Made by a program: the position numbers and the translations under genes
Notes under the pieces: model-generated
Seen by the model: only the letters and a program-made list of their open reading frames with translations
The model's database searches: none
Told to the model about the DNA's origin: nothing
Shown here: positions 59,701 to 64,000 of the stretch, in pieces
Numbering within the stretch: position 1 is the stretch's first letter
How the letters are laid out: each line of letters starts with the position of its first letter
NCBI GenBank assembly: GCA_965240325.2
Contig: OZ251249.1
Span: 806,001 to 870,000 of the forward strand
Origin: Rebecca billardiae RCC1528
Lineage: Eukaryota > Haptophyta
Reading direction: 5' to 3'
Length of the DNA: 64,000 bases

Positions 59701-61716
59701 GTCCCCCGCGCGCCCGAGGAAGCGCCGCAGCCGCAGCACGTCCACGGCGGGGGGCGGCGCGCGGCGCGCGGCCAGCACCAGCGCGTCGAGGCCGGCGCGC
59801 GCGGCGTGGGCGGCGGCGTGGGCGGGCGCGTCGGGGGCGTGCGCGTCGTCCCCCCCGCCACCCACCGCCGCGGCGGACGCGGCGTTCGCCGCCGCACTCG
59901 CGAGCGCGGGCACGGCGGCGTCGTCTGGCACCTGCGAGGCAGCATGGCCGACGTCTGGCGGCTCAGTCTGAGCGGCCGCGGCGCGCGCGTCGTCGGCGGT
60001 GCCGCACTTGACGGACTTGAGCGCGCCGCCGGCGAAGCGGCGCTGCAGGTCGACCGCCGAGATCGGGTGCAGGTCGAGCAGCGTCGCCTCGTCCTCGCGC
60101 AGCCGGATCCGCCCGAGCAGCGCGCGCGCGCGCGCCGCGCGCCGCGCGGCCGCCTCCGTGTCTCGCGGCAGCGCGATCAGCTTCCGCCCGGACTGTCCGG
60201 ACTGTCCGGACTGTCCGGACTGTCCGGGGTCGTGCGGCGCGGCGGGCGGCGGCTTGGGCGGCGCGGCGGGCGCGTACGGCGCGCCGCCCAGCGCGCCGCC
60301 GCCAAACCCGCCAGCGCCGCCGCCCGCCCGGCCGCCCCAGCCGGAGCCGCCGCCGGGCGGCGCGCCGCCGCCCGCCGTCGCCGCCGCCTGCGGCCCGAAG
60401 CGGTGCGCCGGCGGCTCGGCCAGCTCGCCGAGCTCGGGCGCGGCGGAGGACGCCGCCGCGCCGCCGCGCTCGTACCGCACGCCGACGCCCGCGCCCGCGC
60501 CGCCATCGCCGCCTGCACCGCCGCCGCCAAAGCCGGCCGCCGCGCCGCCGCCCGCGCCGGCGCGCGCCGGCGGCGCGGGCGCGCGCGGATATGCGCTACC
60601 GCCGCCATCGTCGTCGTCGTCGTCGTCGTCGTCGTCGGCGCTGTCGGCGTCGCGCTCGGCGCCACGCGGCGTGTCCTCGACGACGGCGGCCGCGCCGCCC
60701 GGCGTCGCGCGCGGCAGCGGGTCCCCGAACGTGCCGGACGCCTCCAGCCCGGACTCGGCGCGAGAGGCGGCGACGCGCGCCGACAGTGTCAGCCCCTCCG
60801 TCACCGGCTCCGCACGGCCGGCTGGCTCGGCCCAGGGCGGCGGCGCGGCGGCGGCGGCGGTGCCGGGCGTCGTGTGCTCGGAGGGCGGCGCGGGCGCGGC
60901 GCCGGACTCCTCCTCCGGCTCGAAGTCGTCGTCGTCACCGTAGTCCTCAAAGTCGTCGTCGCCGTACTCGTCGTCGCCGCCTCCGCCGCCGCCGCCGCCG
61001 CCACTGGCGCCGCCGCCGCCGCCGCCGCCGCGCGCCGCCGGGCTGGGCGGCGCGGCGGCGGCGGCGCGCGCGGACGGGCTGGGCGGCGCGGCGGCGGCGG
61101 GCGTCGGGCGGAGCGGCGGCGGCGAGGGCGACGCGCCAAAGCCCTGCGGCGGGCCGAGCCCGCCACCCAGCGCCACCGGCGGCGGCGTCACATGGCCGCC
61201 GCTGCCACTCCCGTAGCCGCCGCCGCCGCCGCCGCCGCCGCTCGCCGCGGAGGCGTTCGAGCCGGCGGAGAGCTGCGGCTGGAGGAGCGGCTGCGCGCGC
61301 AGCGACGCGTACGGCTGGTGCGCGCCCGGCAGCCCGCCCGGACCGATCAGCGGCGGCCGCGGCCCGCCCGGCGCGCCGGGCGGCGCGCCGGGCGGCTGCG
61401 GCACCACCGCCGCGTCGGGCCGGACGGAGTAGCCCTGCTTGGCGAGGTCGGTGGGCAGGCTGGGCTTGGAGATGCGCGCCGAGCCCGGCCGGCCCGAGCC
61501 CGGCCGCGCGCCCGGACCCGCGCCCGGCGGCTGCACGCCCGGCCGCGCGGCGCCCGGGCCCGGCCGCGCCGGCGGCACGTTGGCCGCGAGCGCCGCCTGC
61601 GCCGCGTTGATCTGCGCGTCGAGGAGCGCGTCGTCGTCGGCGAGCGGCTTCGTCGTGCGGCGCGCCGACGACGGCCGCACCGTCCCGCCCTGCACGCGCG
61701 GCTTGGGCGGCGGCAT
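56724..61716 (-). CDS. WDR60: WDR60/DYNC2I1-like dynein-2 intermediate chain
   Basis: Four exons, minus strand: 61716-57822, 57564-57485, 57317-57228, 56990-56724; 1443 residues. The N-terminal third is Pro/Gly/Ala-rich with an acidic DDEYGDDDFEDYGDDDDFE patch. Family landmarks follow in order: LLDLHPISAVDL (matching the WDR60 segment before its dynein-light-chain-binding region), VDVLRLRRFLGRAGDVVMGV, and a WD propeller with VGCVCLWDA, VGTSDGALQLFDLRD, ISLVTLDESGAVTLWTVVEV, SSMQFCPHSADLFLVG, DGSVSLYHL, VAWSPVRPGVFWVLD and a final helix EWRRKLKELESF. Dynein-2 drives retrograde intraflagellar transport, so this gene implies cilia. Intron 2 best fits a GC donor (ACGCAG|GCACGC), with a GT donor two codons later as alternative. 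Low-complexity Gly insertions sit between blades. Confidence 0.85.
58530..58640. repeat. 12-bp coding tandem repeat (Gly-Gly-Gly-Leu) in WDR60
   Basis: About nine copies of a gccgagcccgcc/gcccagcccgcc unit encode a GGGL run between propeller blades. Unit length is a multiple of three. Confidence 0.85.
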
Positions 61717-61903
61717 CGCGCCGGCGAGCAAGCCGTTGCGGGCCTTCGGTGGGGCGGCGCTCCGCGCTGCTGGCGAGCACCGCTCGAGCGGCGAGCAACG
61801 GACCCGGCTAGCGGAGTCCGGACGGGCGGTGCGCGCGGAGTCCGGGCCGGCGAGCGCACGAGGCCGGCCGCGCGCGCGCACGGCCGCTCAAGCACGACCG
61901 TCA
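61717..61903. promoter_or_regulatory. divergent promoter region, WDR60 / DEAD-box helicase
   Basis: The two start codons are 187 bases apart in divergent orientation. The region includes two copies of gagtccgg-type words. A shared promoter is inferred. Confidence 0.4.
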
Positions 61904-62435
61904 ATGGCCACGCGCGTCGCGCTGCTCGCCGTGGTCGCGCTGGCGCTCGCGCCGTTTTGCCGCGCGCATGCCGCACGCCCGGGCCGCTCCGCATGGCGCC
62001 GTGCGGCCCTGCCGCGCACGCGCGCCACCGCCGCCGCGCCGGCCGACCGAGCGCGCGGCTGGGACTCCCAGCCGCCCGCGCAGCAGCAGCAGCAGCCGCG
62101 CGGCGCAAAGCAGTGGTACGCGCGGCGGCGCGGCGGCGAGGACGGCGCGCCCACGCCGGCGCGGCGCAACAAGAACCGCGCGCGCAACCGCGCGCGCGCG
62201 TGGGAGCGCGTGGGCGACGCGGTGCACGCGCGCGCCGCCGAGGCCGGCGCGCCGGCCGGCGCCGAGCTTGCCGCTGAGGGCGAGGCCGCCCGACCGCTGG
62301 ACCTGGCGGCGGCGGCGGCGCTGCTCGGTGCGTTGCCGCGGCTGAATGACACGGCGGGTCGCGCGCTTGCCGCCGACGACGGGCACGGCCGAGCCGAGGC
62401 CGCCGGCGGCGGCGGCGGCGCCGACGCGGATTCGG

Positions 62436-62472
<37 letters not shown>

Positions 62473-63905
62473 GCGATGGTACGACGCCATCACGTTCGGC
62501 GGCCTCTCGGTGGGCCCCGAGCTCGCGGCCACGCTGCGCGCGCAGGGCCTGCGCGCCCCGCTGCCCATCCAGCGCGCCGCCTTCGCCCCGCTCTACGCGC
62601 GGCACAACGCGGCGCTCGCCGCGCCGACGGGAAGTGGCAAGACGCTGGCGGTTCTACTGCCGCTGCTGGCGCGGCTGCGGCAGCAGCGGCGCGGCGGTAG
62701 CGGCGGCGCGGCGGGCGTGGGCGCGCCGTTCCGCGTGCTCGTGCTCGCGCCGTCGATCGAGCTCGCGCGGCAGCACGCGCGCACGGCGCGCGCGCTCGTC
62801 GGCCGCGGCGGCTCGGGTGCGGCGCGCTCGCCGGGCGCCGGGCGCGCGGGCGGCGCGCCGAGCGCGGCCGCCGCGGCCGCCGCCGCGGCGGAGGATGCCG
62901 ACGCGATCAGCGTGGCGCTGTGGACGGACGCGAGCGCCGAGGCCGCGCGCGCGGCGCGGGTGTCCACGTTCGGCGCCGCGGCCGCCGCTGCCGATGCCGA
63001 GCCGTCCGACGCGCCACCCGAAGCGTCGGGCGCCGCCGCCGCCGCCGCGGCGCCGAGCGAGCGCGCGGCGGCGGAGGGCGGCGCGGGCGGCGCGGCGGCC
63101 GCGGAGGAGGGCGCGGCGGCGGCGGCGGCCGGGCTCGACCCGGCGGACGACGACCGCGGCGCGCTCGGCACCGTGGTGATCGCCACGCCCGCGGCCGCGC
63201 TCGCGCGCCTGCGCGCGGGCCTCTCCGCCAAGTGCTGGGGCCGGCTTGAGACGGTGGTGCTGGACGAGGCGGACGCGCTGCTGGGGCTCGACCTGCGGGC
63301 GGCGCCACGCCACGCCGCCGCCGCCGAGACGGGGGTGCAGGATGAGGCGGACGCGCTGCTGGGGCTCGACCTGAGGGCGGCGGCGCCCGCGGCGGAGGCG
63401 CGCGTGGCGGCGGCGGCGGGGCGTGGCGCGGCGCCCGCGGCCGAGGCGCGCGCGGCGGTGGAAGCGGAGTTGGCTGCGGCGGGCGTGGCGGCGGCGGTGG
63501 CGAGCGTGGAAGGCGCGGCGGAGGGGGCGGGCGCATGCGGCGACGGCGACGGCGGCGGGGTGGCCGGTGAGCATCGCGGGGGCGGCGGCGGCGTGGAGGC
63601 GGAGGCGCGCGGCGCGGCGGGCGGGCTGGGCCCGAGCCCAGCCGGCTCCGAGCCCGCGGCGCGCGGCGGCGGCGGGGCAAACGCCGAAGCCGCCGCGGCC
63701 GGCGGCGCGGCGCCGCCCTCACGCAGGCGCCGCCCGGCGGCGCGGCGCCGCGAGCGCACACCCACCGAGCATGTGCTGGAGCTGCTGGCCGCGCGCTGCC
63801 CCGGCGGGCTCGCGCACGCGGGCGCGGCGGCGGAGGCGGGCGGCGCGGCGCAGGCGCAGCAGCGGCGCTCGCGTGGCGGCGGCGGCGGCGGCGCGAGCGG
63901 CGGCA

Positions 63906-63938
<33 letters not shown>

Positions 63939-64000
63939 TGCAGCTGGTGGCCCTCTCAGCCACGGTGGGCCGCGCGCTGCGCCGCGCGCTGCAGGCCGTG
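61904..64000 (+). CDS. plastid-type DEAD-box RNA helicase, truncated by the window edge
   Basis: Open frame from ATG at 61904 to the right edge (699 codons visible). The signal peptide (MATRVALLAVVALALAPFCRA) is followed by an Arg-rich transit-like stretch, suggesting import into a secondary plastid. Helicase motifs: Q-motif region (FGGLSVGPELAATLRAQGLR, LPIQRAAF), motif I APTGSGKT (K246), Ia VLAPSIELARQ, a TPAAA variant of Ib, motif II DEAD (454-457) and motif III SAT (685-687). Between Ia and Ib, and between II and III, are very long Ala/Gly-rich insertions (about 110 and 200 residues). Motif II sits in a 26-residue tandem duplication. Motifs IV-VI lie beyond the window. The absence of stops over 2 kb and the in-frame order of motifs support the model; short introns in the insertions are possible. 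Confidence 0.8.
63254..63409 (+). repeat. 78-bp in-frame tandem duplication of the DEAD-motif segment
   Basis: Two adjacent 78-base copies encode ETVVLDEADALLGLDLRAA and ETGVQDEADALLGLDLRAA plus diverged linkers. The first retains the VVLDEAD context of motif II; the second has lost the hydrophobic strand before DEAD. Confidence 0.85.

Noticed and set aside
58996-62277. A 1093-codon open frame on the plus strand opposite WDR60, and other kilobase-long frames such as 241-972, 543-2369, 43596-47171 and 47941-50973
   Set aside because: They are antisense or shifted readings of supported genes in very GC-rich DNA where stop codons are rare; they are Arg/Ala/Gly/Pro strings with no domains.

Overview
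The window is nuclear DNA from a very GC-rich, intron-bearing alga. Three predicted proteins (zeaxanthin epoxidase, a degenerate protein kinase, a DEAD-box helicase) start with a hydrophobic signal peptide followed by an Arg/Ala/Ser-rich stretch. That is the bipartite presequence expected for a plastid of secondary origin. A WDR60/DYNC2I1 homologue (intraflagellar-transport dynein-2) suggests a flagellated cell. Introns mostly begin GTGCGC, and up to three appear to begin with GC. A haptophyte-like or other secondary-plastid alga fits best, but that is inference. No rRNA, tRNA or CRISPR was recognised.

Layout. 0-7 kb: the first codons of a Prp31-like gene, an F-box/RCC1 gene, a CRESS-virus Rep fragment trapped between two (TA)n arrays, and a six-exon zeaxanthin epoxidase whose fifth exon carries a frame-breaking 32-bp duplication. 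7-16 kb: a 53-residue membrane ORF, an eight-exon plastid-type pseudokinase, and a divergent three-repeat MYB factor. 17-22 kb: a recent tandem duplication of an unusual cyclin-like gene. 22-28 kb: a SET-domain gene and a ten-exon CaMK-type kinase fused to a GRAM domain. 28.5-38 kb: an accessory block made of a long (TA)n array, an alternating A-B-A-B repeat, and a roughly 7.5-kb element with imperfect terminal inverted repeats carrying two large minus-strand ORFs, one of them a possible DDE-type transposase. 38-42 kb: a small inverted-repeat element and two near-identical GT32-like glycosyltransferases. 42-52 kb: a 1670-residue coiled-coil/RING/zinc protein and a 1360-residue disordered protein. 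52-56 kb: three short intron-less genes, a glycosyltransferase-like protein, an FkbM-type methyltransferase and a lipocalin-like protein. 56-64 kb: WDR60 and, divergently, a plastid-type DEAD-box helicase running off the right edge.

Together the glycosyltransferases and the FkbM methyltransferase look like secretory-pathway glycan modifiers. The rest is ordinary nuclear gene content (plastid maintenance, photoprotection, transcription, cilia). Exon models were built by hand from reading-frame continuity, splice dinucleotides and family motifs; their summed lengths are multiples of three for every multi-exon gene except ZEP, where the sum works only if the 32-bp duplication is removed. Block counting can leave boundaries off by a base or two.
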